From assembly GCA_964496505.1 (NCBI GenBank), contig CAZBZV010000032.1, positions 1 through 46,249 of the forward strand: a stretch of DNA of 46,249 nucleotides. Direction: 5' to 3'. Both the position numbers and the translations under genes were made by a program. Position 1 is the stretch's first letter. Each line of letters starts with the position of its first letter. The notes below the pieces were generated by a model that saw nothing but the letters and a program-made list of their open reading frames with translations, had not been told where the DNA came from and did not search any database. This document shows positions 32,169 to 39,738 of this stretch, piece after piece. This DNA is from JAABVY01 sp964496505 (GTDB lineage: Bacteria > Zixibacteria > MSB-5A5 > JAABVY01).

Positions 32169-33383
32169 ATGAAAACGGTTATACTGACACAGTATTTTCC
32201 ACCGGAGATGGGTGCGGCGCAGAACCGGATTCATGCCCTGGCAAATGCATTTCAAAGACGCGGTCATGATATCTCTGTCCTGACCGCACTCCCCAATTAT
32301 CCCACTGGCGAGATTTTCGAGGATTACAAAAGCCTCTATAAATGCAGAGAAAATATAGACGGAATCGAGGTCATAAGGTCATGGCTGTATGTACACAAAT
32401 CCAGAAATGCCGCCTCATTGGCATTATCATATCTGACATTCGCGCTGACTGCATTCAATGTCGGCATACGCGAAATTAAATCGGCCGACCTTGTCCTGTG
32501 GGAGTATCCTCCCCCCTTTCTGGGCTATACCGCTCGCAAGCTGGCCAAAAAGTGGAATGCCAGACTTGTAACCAATATCGCCGATCTCTGGACCAGCCAG
32601 TTGAAAGAACAGAAAGTTGTTGATTCCAGATTCATTCTGGATAAAATCGCTGCCTTCGAGAATAAAGTTATGCTAGACAGCGCGGCCATTACAGGGCAGA
32701 CCGAAGGTGTGCTTGCAGATATTAAAAAGCGCCTTCCCCAGTTGGACCCGATTCTCTGGCCGAACGGGGCCGATCCGGATTTGTTTAGCCCTCGAGAGCC
32801 ATCACTCGAACTTCAAAAACAATACAAAACTGAGGGTAAATTTGTGGTAGGATATTCCGGTTTACATGGACGCAATCACAACTTGCGGCTCCTTCTTGAT
32901 GCAGCCAAAATACTTCAATCAGAGAAAGACATTGTCTTCATGCTTTGCGGGGATGGTTTCGAGAAAAGACGTTTGACTGCATATGCGGAGCAAAACAGGC
33001 TCGATAATGTTCAATTCCATGATCCTATTCCGCATGCTCAACTGCCCGCTTTGCTATCATTGTTTGATATCGGAATCGTGATACACCGAAATTTGCCAGG
33101 TCTTAGGGTCGTGCGCTCGGCCAAACTTTTCGAGCTTATGTCGATGGAAATCCCGATCTTGCACTGTGCCGAAAGCGAGGGTGCGGAAATCGTCCGGCGC
33201 TCTGATGCCGGCCTTGTGGTATCCGAAGAAGATCCGCAGAAGATTGCCGCCGGTATCCTGGAGATGCGAGAGTCTCCAAAACTAACAGAGTGGGGCAAAA
33301 AAGGCAGGCAGCATTTGATAAAACAATTCAACCGACATTCGATTTCTAGAGAATTGGTTAAGAAACTGGAAAAGCTATTATAG
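32169..33383 (+). CDS. Family 4 glycosyltransferase
   Basis: 404 residues, GT-B fold. N-terminal TQYFPPEMGAAQNRIHALANAFQRRGHDISVLTALPNYPTG is typical of the GT4 group with WbuB and related O-antigen/capsule enzymes. The C-terminal nucleotide-sugar half has VGYSGLHGRNHNLRLLLDAA, FMLCGDG and an E-x7-E-like segment (KLFELMSMEIPILHCAESEGAEIV). Donor and acceptor sugars cannot be told. No good ribosome binding site; translation may couple to the LiaF-like gene. It ends eight bases from the convergent methyltransferase stop. Confidence 0.88.
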   Translation: MKTVILTQYFPPEMGAAQNRIHALANAFQRRGHDISVLTALPNYPTGEIFEDYKSLYKCRENIDGIEVIRSWLYVHKSRNAASLALSYLTFALTAFNVGIREIKSADLVLWEYPPPFLGYTARKLAKKWNARLVTNIADLWTSQLKEQKVVDSRFILDKIAAFENKVMLDSAAITGQTEGVLADIKKRLPQLDPILWPNGADPDLFSPREPSLELQKQYKTEGKFVVGYSGLHGRNHNLRLLLDAAKILQSEKDIVFMLCGDGFEKRRLTAYAEQNRLDNVQFHDPIPHAQLPALLSLFDIGIVIHRNLPGLRVVRSAKLFELMSMEIPILHCAESEGAEIVRRSDAGLVVSEEDPQKIAAGILEMRESPKLTEWGKKGRQHLIKQFNRHSISRELVKKLEKLL

Positions 33384-33391
33384 ATGACCTG

Positions 33392-34054
33392 TCAGCAGTC
33401 AAACCTTACAAAGTAATCCATTCCGCTGCCTTTGATCTTGATAATTTCAATCTCCTTGAAACCAACCTTTTCCGCCAGAGCTTCAATCCTAGCCCTGTTG
33501 TAGAAATAAACCGGACAGCGCTTCCAGGCATACCGCACTTTCCTGATAGGTGTGCGCCAGATCGAGATTGAAGGGAAACTTGCCAGCACGCAGATATTGC
33601 TAATATTCTTCATTTTGAGCAGAAAATCCTGCGGTTCGGCAATATAATCATACACGCCCATAGCAACCGAGATATCATACTTTTGATTGATTTCGGCTTC
33701 CGTAAAATCAGCAACGGTGTAGATGACCTCTACTCCTTCGGGCGGCGTGCCTACAAGCTTTTTTGCCAAATCAAGCATCGGTTCAGAAAAATCCAGGCCG
33801 ATAATCTGAGGTACACCGAGTTCCACATAGGCCTTGAGATACTGTCCCGGACCAACGCCGATATCTATCAATGATTGCGGCCTTTCCTTTTGCACTTCAC
33901 GCAGAGTAAGCAGAAACCGTTCTCGCATATCACGGCGCAAAATCCTATTGAGAAAACGGGAAAGTGGTGACATTTCACCGGTATAAACCGAATTAAAAAG
34001 CTGAGAGGCCCGTTCAAAATATGATTTAACCTGTTTTGAATCATTCATTTTCAA
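33392..34054 (-). CDS. Class I SAM-dependent methyltransferase
   Basis: 220 residues. SAM-binding motif I SLIDIGVGPGQYLKA, acidic motif II IIGLDFSEPMLDLA, then VADFTE and ISVAMGVYDYI. The TTG at 34054 is the start, five bases after AAGGAG; the ATG two codons on is less well placed. It overlaps the deacetylase by 14 bases, so it is likely in one operon with it and with hslU. Methyl acceptor unknown; the company suggests a glycan or lipid. Confidence 0.88.
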   Translation of the reverse strand: MKMNDSKQVKSYFERASQLFNSVYTGEMSPLSRFLNRILRRDMRERFLLTLREVQKERPQSLIDIGVGPGQYLKAYVELGVPQIIGLDFSEPMLDLAKKLVGTPPEGVEVIYTVADFTEAEINQKYDISVAMGVYDYIAEPQDFLLKMKNISNICVLASFPSISIWRTPIRKVRYAWKRCPVYFYNRARIEALAEKVGFKEIEIIKIKGSGMDYFVRFDC

Positions 34055-34862
34055 GATAACTCCTTATTGGAATAAAAGAAAAATCAGCCAAAAGCTTCAT
34101 AAGTCTTCCCGGAATCAATGAGCGAAATAATCCCTGATGAATTCGTGTCTTTAGCCCAATGCCGCGCCCCCGTAGTTCGGCCGGATTGATCTCATAGGGA
34201 TGAAGGTAGATCACTGCAGGACGATTCTGCCTGTTAATGCCGCGAAGAAAATATTCACTCAGGGCATAGGGATACATGCGAAAGTACCCCCCGCCCAAAA
34301 CGGCACGGCGCTTTCCCAAAATCACATAGGTGGATAATGGTATTTCCCACAATCCTGAATCCAGTTTAAACGGCCCCAAGGGGCAATCCGGTGAACCATA
34401 ATTTTTGCCATATATTGGATATACGCTCGAATCATATTCAAGTCCGCATTCGCTTATTATATCAAAAGGCCAGTCACTTCTAATGTCGATTGAAAAATCA
34501 GGGGCGCGATGCCCGTGCACTTTTTCTCCAATAATATCTTCAAGGATTTTAACGGATTTATACAATTCAGATTTAAAGCCTTTTTGTCCCAATTCTTGGA
34601 CTGAGCGATGTGACCAGCCGTGGGTGCCAATCTCATGCCCCGCCTGATGAATCCTTTTTATTAATTCAGGAAATTTTTCTGCCACCAATCCTTGGCAAAA
34701 AAAGGTCGCTTTACTTTTCGCTTGCGAGAATATGTCAAGCAGCTTTGAGGTATTCTCTACTACATAATTGGTTATGGGCGCGTTAAGATCATATGTTGAC
34801 TGACCCCAGTCTTCCAAATCAACTGACAGTATGTTTTTTTGCATAATACGCGGTGATTGCAT
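34041..34862 (-). CDS. Polysaccharide deacetylase (DUF3473/XrtA-associated type)
   Basis: 273 residues of the NodB-type fold. Metal-binding Asp in SVDLEDW, His pair in HEIGTHGWSH and catalytic-loop HRAPDFSI are intact. GGGYFRMYP and YLHPYEINP match the deacetylases associated with PEP-CTERM/exosortase exopolysaccharide loci. It probably deacetylates an N-acetylated exopolysaccharide. No exosortase is in the window. No clear ribosome binding site; the ATG lies four bases after the hslU stop, so coupling to hslU is likely. Confidence 0.88.
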   Translation of the reverse strand: MQSPRIMQKNILSVDLEDWGQSTYDLNAPITNYVVENTSKLLDIFSQAKSKATFFCQGLVAEKFPELIKRIHQAGHEIGTHGWSHRSVQELGQKGFKSELYKSVKILEDIIGEKVHGHRAPDFSIDIRSDWPFDIISECGLEYDSSVYPIYGKNYGSPDCPLGPFKLDSGLWEIPLSTYVILGKRRAVLGGGYFRMYPYALSEYFLRGINRQNRPAVIYLHPYEINPAELRGRGIGLKTRIHQGLFRSLIPGRLMKLLADFSFIPIRSYLENE

Positions 34863-34867
34863 TTGCT

Positions 34868-36238
34868 TTACAGAATATACTTGCTCAAATCTTCGTCCTC
34901 GACAATTTCTGCCAGGCGTTTGGAGACCTTATCCCGGGTGATCTTGATCTTTTTCTTTCCGTCCTCCGGAAGACCGAACATCTCTTCCTCGAGCAGATTG
35001 TTCATCACCGTATGCAGGCGCCTCGCCCCGATATTTTCCGATCGCGTGTTGACAGTATCCGCAATCTCCGCCACTTCCTCGATAGCGGATTTGTCGAAAT
35101 TGAGATCTACCCCCTCGGTTTCCATCAGGGCGATATACTGCTTGACAAGGGCATTTCTGGGCTCGGTCAGTATCTTAATGAATTCTTCCTTACCGAGGCT
35201 GTCGAGTTCGACACGGATGGGAAATCGTCCCTGAAGTTCGGGAATCAGGTCGGAGGGCTTGGTAGCATGAAACGCCCCGGCGGCTATAAAGAGTATATGC
35301 TCGGTGCGGATCATACCGTGCTTGGTCATAACATTACTGCCCTCAACAATCGGCAGGATATCGCGCTGAACGCCCTCGCGGGAAACATCGGGACTGCTGG
35401 TTGCGGCTTCGCTGGATGCTATCTTGTCGAGCTCATCTATAAAGATTATGCCGGAATTCTCGACTTTGAATTTGGCCTTCTCGACCACCTCGTCCATATC
35501 CAGAAGCCGTCCAATCTCCTCCTGCACCAGAACTCGGCGCGCATCCTCGACGGTAAGCTTTTTGCGCTTGCTCTTTTTAGGTCCCATACCCGAGAACATC
35601 TCCTGCAAATTGATCCCCATCTCCTCCATTCCCATGGGTGAGAAAACCTCCACAATCGGGAAACGGTTATTGGGCATTTCGATTTCGATCACACGGTCGT
35701 CAAGTTCGCCCTTTGCCAGTAGATCAGCCATCTTCTCACGAGTCCTCTTCCAGGACTCATCCTCGGCGGGGGGTATCTCGGTAGTTTCGCCCTCAGCGCT
35801 GACATGCGTCTTGCGTGGAGGCGGAGGAATGAGTATATCCAGTATGCGCTTTTCCACAATTTTCTCGGCCTTCTCGCGCTGGCTCTCCCCCATCTCCTTC
35901 TTGACCATGTTTACTGCCAAATCGGTAAGGTCGCGCACCATCGATTCCACATCACGCCCCACGTAACCGACCTCGGTAAATTTGGAAGCCTCAACTTTGA
36001 TGAAGGGTGCATGCGCCAGAAAGGCAAGGCGCCGGGCGATTTCGGTCTTGCCCACACCGGTTGGACCGATCATAATTATATTATTCGGCAGGATTTCGTC
36101 CTTCAGCTCATTGGTCACCTGCTGACGGCGCCATCTGTTGCGAAGCGCAATCGCAACCGCTTTTTTGGCCTGATCCTGGCCGACGATGTATTTGTCAAGT
36201 TCTACAACTATCTGTTTCGGAGTCAATTCATCTTTCAT
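34868..36238 (-). CDS. hslU: HslU, ATPase subunit of the HslUV protease
   Basis: Unfoldase of the HslUV (ClpYQ) complex, 456 residues. Walker A GPTGVGKT, the I-domain with the GEF-like charged insert, Walker B IIFIDELDKIA, sensor region and a C-terminal end EDLSKYIL, which docks into HslV. The start follows GAGGTGAAAAT. It has its own promoter, needed because hslV is 2 kb away rather than adjacent as in most genomes. Confidence 0.98.
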   Translation of the reverse strand: MKDELTPKQIVVELDKYIVGQDQAKKAVAIALRNRWRRQQVTNELKDEILPNNIIMIGPTGVGKTEIARRLAFLAHAPFIKVEASKFTEVGYVGRDVESMVRDLTDLAVNMVKKEMGESQREKAEKIVEKRILDILIPPPPRKTHVSAEGETTEIPPAEDESWKRTREKMADLLAKGELDDRVIEIEMPNNRFPIVEVFSPMGMEEMGINLQEMFSGMGPKKSKRKKLTVEDARRVLVQEEIGRLLDMDEVVEKAKFKVENSGIIFIDELDKIASSEAATSSPDVSREGVQRDILPIVEGSNVMTKHGMIRTEHILFIAAGAFHATKPSDLIPELQGRFPIRVELDSLGKEEFIKILTEPRNALVKQYIALMETEGVDLNFDKSAIEEVAEIADTVNTRSENIGARRLHTVMNNLLEEEMFGLPEDGKKKIKITRDKVSKRLAEIVEDEDLSKYIL

Positions 36239-36260
36239 ATTTTCACCTCATAAACCCCCA

Positions 36261-36288
36261 AATGTAAGGTATAATTACGCAAAGTCAA
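36261..36288 (-). promoter_or_regulatory. Sigma-70-type promoter of hslU
   Basis: TTGACT (36288-36283), 16 bases, TACATT (36266-36261) on the minus strand. It lies between the DASS transporter gene and hslU. Confidence 0.65.
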
Positions 36289-36316
36289 GCAGATTAGAAT
36301 CCGGGCAAAATATGCC

Positions 36317-37819
36317 TCAGGGCGCAACCGCCCAGTCGGGGAAGACGCCAAGTTCCACACCCAGAATAACTCGCCCCACAAAGTAAAAACCAAGGCTTAT
36401 CAAAAACACTCCCACAAAATTAAGTACAATCCCGGCCCTTGCCATGGCGGCAATATTAAACCGTCCACCACCGTAAACAATTGCATTGGGCGGAGTCGCC
36501 ACAGGCAACATGAACGCGCAGGATGCGGAAAGAGTTGCGGGAATCATCAAAAGCAGCGGATTTATGCCTATTCCAATCGCCACCCCGGCTATAATCGGCA
36601 GAATGGTCTGAGTCGTTGCCGTATTTGAAGTCAATTCTGTCAGAAATGTCATAGTCAGACAGATGACTGCAATAATAAAAAGTGGATGCAGGGTCGAAAG
36701 CCCGCCCAGCTGGCTTCCGATCCAGACCGAAAGCCCGGAGGCTTTGAAGGCATACGCCAATGCAAAACCACCGCCGAATAGAATCACAATTCCCCACGGC
36801 AATGATACTGCAGTCTTCCAGTCCATAACCATCCGTCCCGGGCGCGATTTAGATGGTATCAGAAACAATATCAGGGCCATGGTAATAGACACAGTTCCGT
36901 CATCGATAAAATCCGGCACCGGAAGAAGGCTCGACCATCCGGGAATAGTGAAATCACCTAAAGGAATCGGATTTCTGAATAGCCATAAAAAGGCCAGGAT
37001 CAAAAAATCGACCAGTACCACTTTCTCCTCGTATGAAAAATGTCCCAGCTTTTTGTATTCTTCCAGGAAGATATTCCTGTCGGCATTCATGCGCCCCTTG
37101 CCCAGGCGAGCCTTAAACGACATGAAAGCCCAGATGATAAAGAAGAACACCAATGATATCGGCAAAGAGAATATTATCCAACCGGCAAATGATATCTCCG
37201 GCGCCTGGGGGAAAGTTTCCTCGAATATTTTTGCGAATGCCAGATTGGGCGGAGTTCCGATCAAAGTTGCCATCCCGCCCACCGAGGAAGCATAAGCGGT
37301 TCCCAGAAGCAAACTGGTAGCGACTTTATCCACCCCGCGCTTCTCGAAGCTGTCCTCAAGCTTGGCAATAACAGCCATCGCAATTGGAAGCATCATCATC
37401 ACAGTAGCGGTATTGGAAATCCACATCGAAAGGAAGAACGAGGCCGCCATAAAGCCGAGAATAATCCGCGAGGGACTTGTTCCGATTATCAGCATGATCT
37501 TGAGGGCAATCCGTTTATGCAGATTCCATCTCTGCAATGCCAGTGCTATTATGAAGCCGCCCATGAAAAGGAAGATGATATGGTTGAAATATTTGGTTGC
37601 GATCTCTCGTCCCTCAGCCACGCCCAGAAGCGGGAAGAGCGCCACTGGCAAAAGCGCGGTGGCTGCAATCGGGATTGCCTCGGTAATCCACCAGACAGCC
37701 ATCCAGACAGCAACTGCAGCGGTAAGAGTAACGCCCCTGTTATCAGGATCGAGATCGAAAAAGAGGATAATGATTAGAGCCAGAAGCGGTCCAGCTATGA
37801 TTGCGATCTTTTTTGCCAT
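36317..37819 (-). CDS. DASS-family (SLC13) sodium:dicarboxylate/sulfate symporter
   Basis: 500 residues with about 12-14 membrane helices. The two substrate/sodium-binding SNT motifs are visible in WISNTATVMMMLP and LTSNTATTQTILP, and the hairpin regions are followed by Pro-rich segments as in VcINDY. It imports di- or tricarboxylates, or possibly sulfate. It starts 18 bases after the small gene at 37838 and appears inserted between hslV and hslU. The AAAAGGT site is close to ATG. Confidence 0.92.
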   Translation of the reverse strand: MAKKIAIIAGPLLALIIILFFDLDPDNRGVTLTAAVAVWMAVWWITEAIPIAATALLPVALFPLLGVAEGREIATKYFNHIIFLFMGGFIIALALQRWNLHKRIALKIMLIIGTSPSRIILGFMAASFFLSMWISNTATVMMMLPIAMAVIAKLEDSFEKRGVDKVATSLLLGTAYASSVGGMATLIGTPPNLAFAKIFEETFPQAPEISFAGWIIFSLPISLVFFFIIWAFMSFKARLGKGRMNADRNIFLEEYKKLGHFSYEEKVVLVDFLILAFLWLFRNPIPLGDFTIPGWSSLLPVPDFIDDGTVSITMALILFLIPSKSRPGRMVMDWKTAVSLPWGIVILFGGGFALAYAFKASGLSVWIGSQLGGLSTLHPLFIIAVICLTMTFLTELTSNTATTQTILPIIAGVAIGIGINPLLLMIPATLSASCAFMLPVATPPNAIVYGGGRFNIAAMARAGIVLNFVGVFLISLGFYFVGRVILGVELGVFPDWAVAP

Positions 37820-37837
37820 ACCTTTTAACGGACGGAA

Positions 37838-38014
37838 CTATGATGCAGCGGACTCCTTCATCAGCTTCTGTGCGCTTTCAGAATCAAGAGCACTTATCTT
37901 ATTAAGAAAGTCAGCCGACTCTGTTCCTTTAAGTACTTTAGCCAGGCCTTTATCCGAATATATATACACCTGGCGGTCTCCTGTTACCCTGTAAAAGTAA
38001 ATATTTTCAACCAT
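37838..38014 (-). CDS. Small unknown protein before the DASS transporter
   Basis: 58 residues from ATG 38014 (MVENIYFYRV ... KLMKESAAS). The longer open frame to 38068 runs into the inverted repeats and is unlikely. No membrane helix and no family recognised. Weak ribosome binding site AAGAAAACG. It lies 18 bases before the transporter, so it is likely co-transcribed. Confidence 0.5.
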   Translation of the reverse strand: MVENIYFYRVTGDRQVYIYSDKGLAKVLKGTESADFLNKISALDSESAQKLMKESAAS

Positions 38015-38030
38015 ATCGTTTTCTTGTGGC

Positions 38031-38070
38031 GCATGGTCTTGATCCCGATTTATTGGGATTGTGACCATGC
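38031..38070. repeat. Inverted repeat 1 of a palindromic cluster
   Basis: GCATGGTC-TT-GATCCC (38031-38046) against GGGATT-GT-GACCATGC (38055-38070), with an eight-base loop. The core CCCGATTT ... GGGA is shared with the third repeat (38167-38211). Confidence 0.75.
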
Positions 38071-38083
38071 GATCTCTTAGTTC

Positions 38084-38126
38084 CGTTCGATCCTGATTCC
38101 GTCGCAGACGGAATTGTGATCTGACG
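38084..38126. repeat. Inverted repeat 2 of a palindromic cluster
   Basis: ATTCCGTC (38096-38103) and GACGGAAT (38107-38114) form a perfect eight-base stem with loop GCA. The arms extend outward through GATC/GATC to 38084 and 38126 with a few mismatches. Confidence 0.7.
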
Positions 38127-38166
38127 GCATGTATGGTAATTTTGTCTTGTTCAAAACATTATGGTA

Positions 38167-38211
38167 CTGTCAGTTCACACTCCCGATTTCATCGGGAGCA
38201 GGAACTGACAG
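38167..38211. repeat. Inverted repeat 3 of a palindromic cluster
   Basis: Outer arms CTGTCAGTTC (38167-38176) and GAACTGACAG (38202-38211), an internal 3x3 mismatch, and inner arms CTCCCGAT (38180-38187) and ATCGGGAG (38191-38198) with loop TTC. No T-run follows on either strand, so not a classical terminator. Confidence 0.8.
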
Positions 38212-38296
38212 AACTTCAGAAAAATCATTTCTGCGGGACAGCCTCTTCTCGTGCACCGCATCCGCAGGCTGCATTGGGAGATACGCCTGGCACAAA

Positions 38297-38827
38297 TCAT
38301 AAAGTTTCAACCGTAATATTATCATTGGTATAAATACAAATTTCAGCCGCGATCTCGAGCGACTTGTGGGCAATCTTCTCTGCGTTCATGCGTGTGTTCT
38401 GCATCAATGCCCTCGCAGCCGCCAGAGCATACGGCCCGCCTGAGCCGATGGCCACAATCCCATCATCCGGCTCGATAACATCACCATCGCCTGAAATCAC
38501 CAGCGCGTGATTCTTATTCAATGCCACCAGAAGCGCCTCCAGGCGGCGCAGGTACTTATCTGTGCGCCACTCCTTGGCAAGCTCAACCGCGGCACGAGGC
38601 AGATTGCCGCCGAACTCCTCGATCTTGCCCTCGAAGCGTCCGAATAATGTAAAGGCATCGGCGGCGGTACCTGCAAATCCGGCCAGGATATTGTCATCGT
38701 CGAGTTTGCGAATCTTATTGGCGGTTTTTTTCATTACCGTATCTTCCAGGGTAACCTGACCGTCACCGGCAATAGCCGCCTTGCCGTTATGCAGGATTCC
38801 AAGAATCGTTGTGGCATGATATATCAT
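38297..38827 (-). CDS. hslV: HslV, peptidase subunit of the HslUV protease
   Basis: Proteasome-beta-like threonine peptidase, 176 residues. The mature N terminus is Thr6 after cleavage of MIYHA (ATTILGILHNGKAAIAGDGQVTLEDTVMK). Conserved GSGG region and C-terminal KSLEIAAEICIYTN are in place. The AAAAGGAGCATTT site sits right after the xerC stop, so it is in the topA-xerC-hslV operon. Confidence 0.97.
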   Translation of the reverse strand: MIYHATTILGILHNGKAAIAGDGQVTLEDTVMKKTANKIRKLDDDNILAGFAGTAADAFTLFGRFEGKIEEFGGNLPRAAVELAKEWRTDKYLRRLEALLVALNKNHALVISGDGDVIEPDDGIVAIGSGGPYALAAARALMQNTRMNAEKIAHKSLEIAAEICIYTNDNITVETL

Positions 38828-38838
38828 AAATGCTCCTT

Positions 38839-39738
38839 TTATGCTCGCGGATGAGATTTCTTATATACTGCCTTCAGCCGTTCCAATGAGACATGAGTAT
38901 AAATCTGCGTGGTCGAAAGTGAGGCATGCCCCAGAAGCTCCTTGACCGCCGAGAGATCGGCGCCGCCGTCCAATAGATGTGTGGCGAATGCATGCCGGAA
39001 CGAATGCGGCGAAAATTTCTTCATCAGTCCGGAGGCCGAGGAATACTTGCGCACTATTCGTGCGATCGACCGCGCGGTCAGACGTTTACCCTGACGGTTC
39101 AGAAAAACCGCATCAGCATCATATCTATCAAGCTCCTGATCCCGTTTTTCAATATACTGCTTCAGGCTTTGGAGCGCAATTCTTCCAATCGGCACCACAC
39201 GTTCTTTATTGCCCTTGCCAATTACCCGCAGCATACCCGCATTCAAATCCAGATTCGAGGATGAAAGTCCGGCAAGCTCTGCCAGACGCATACCGGTCGA
39301 ATAAAACAGCTCCATTACCGCACGGTCCCGCTTTTCCTGCAAACTGTCGCCTGTAGGAAGCTCCAGTATCTCCGCGATCTGATCTCTTGACGCCACTTCG
39401 GGCAGAGGTTTGGAGTATTTTACCCGCTTTATACGCGAGCCCCAGTCGCTCTTTAGAATCTTAGTCTGATGCAGGAATTTGAAATAGCTTTTAAGCGCCG
39501 ACTGCATTCGGGCTATCGATCTGTTACTGATTTCCCTGGAACGTAAATATTGAAGAAATAGCCTGAAATTATCTGAAAATTCTTTGTTGAGACGTGATTG
39601 GTTCAGGTTTTGCTTCCTGAAGAAATCCTGAAAGGCGGAGATATCCTTGCGGTATGCTATAAGGGTTTGGGGAGAATAATTCTTTTCACTTTTGAGATAT
39701 TCAATAAACTGCTCGAGATGTTTTTTACTTAACGGCAT
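38839..39738 (-). CDS. xerC: Tyrosine recombinase XerC/XerD-type
   Basis: Resolves chromosome dimers at dif. 299 residues with SAM-like N-terminal domain and catalytic residues Arg151 (STGMRLAEL), Lys175, His245 and Arg248 (HSFRH), His271 and Tyr280. The position before hslV and after topA is the one typical of XerC. It overlaps topA by 14 bases. Confidence 0.94.
   Translation of the reverse strand: MPLSKKHLEQFIEYLKSEKNYSPQTLIAYRKDISAFQDFFRKQNLNQSRLNKEFSDNFRLFLQYLRSREISNRSIARMQSALKSYFKFLHQTKILKSDWGSRIKRVKYSKPLPEVASRDQIAEILELPTGDSLQEKRDRAVMELFYSTGMRLAELAGLSSSNLDLNAGMLRVIGKGNKERVVPIGRIALQSLKQYIEKRDQELDRYDADAVFLNRQGKRLTARSIARIVRKYSSASGLMKKFSPHSFRHAFATHLLDGGADLSAVKELLGHASLSTTQIYTHVSLERLKAVYKKSHPRA

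Noticed and set aside
36663..37994. Two 210-residue plus-strand frames over the DASS transporter
   Set aside because: The membrane protein on the minus strand is clear (two SNT motifs); the antisense frames have no domain or start signal.
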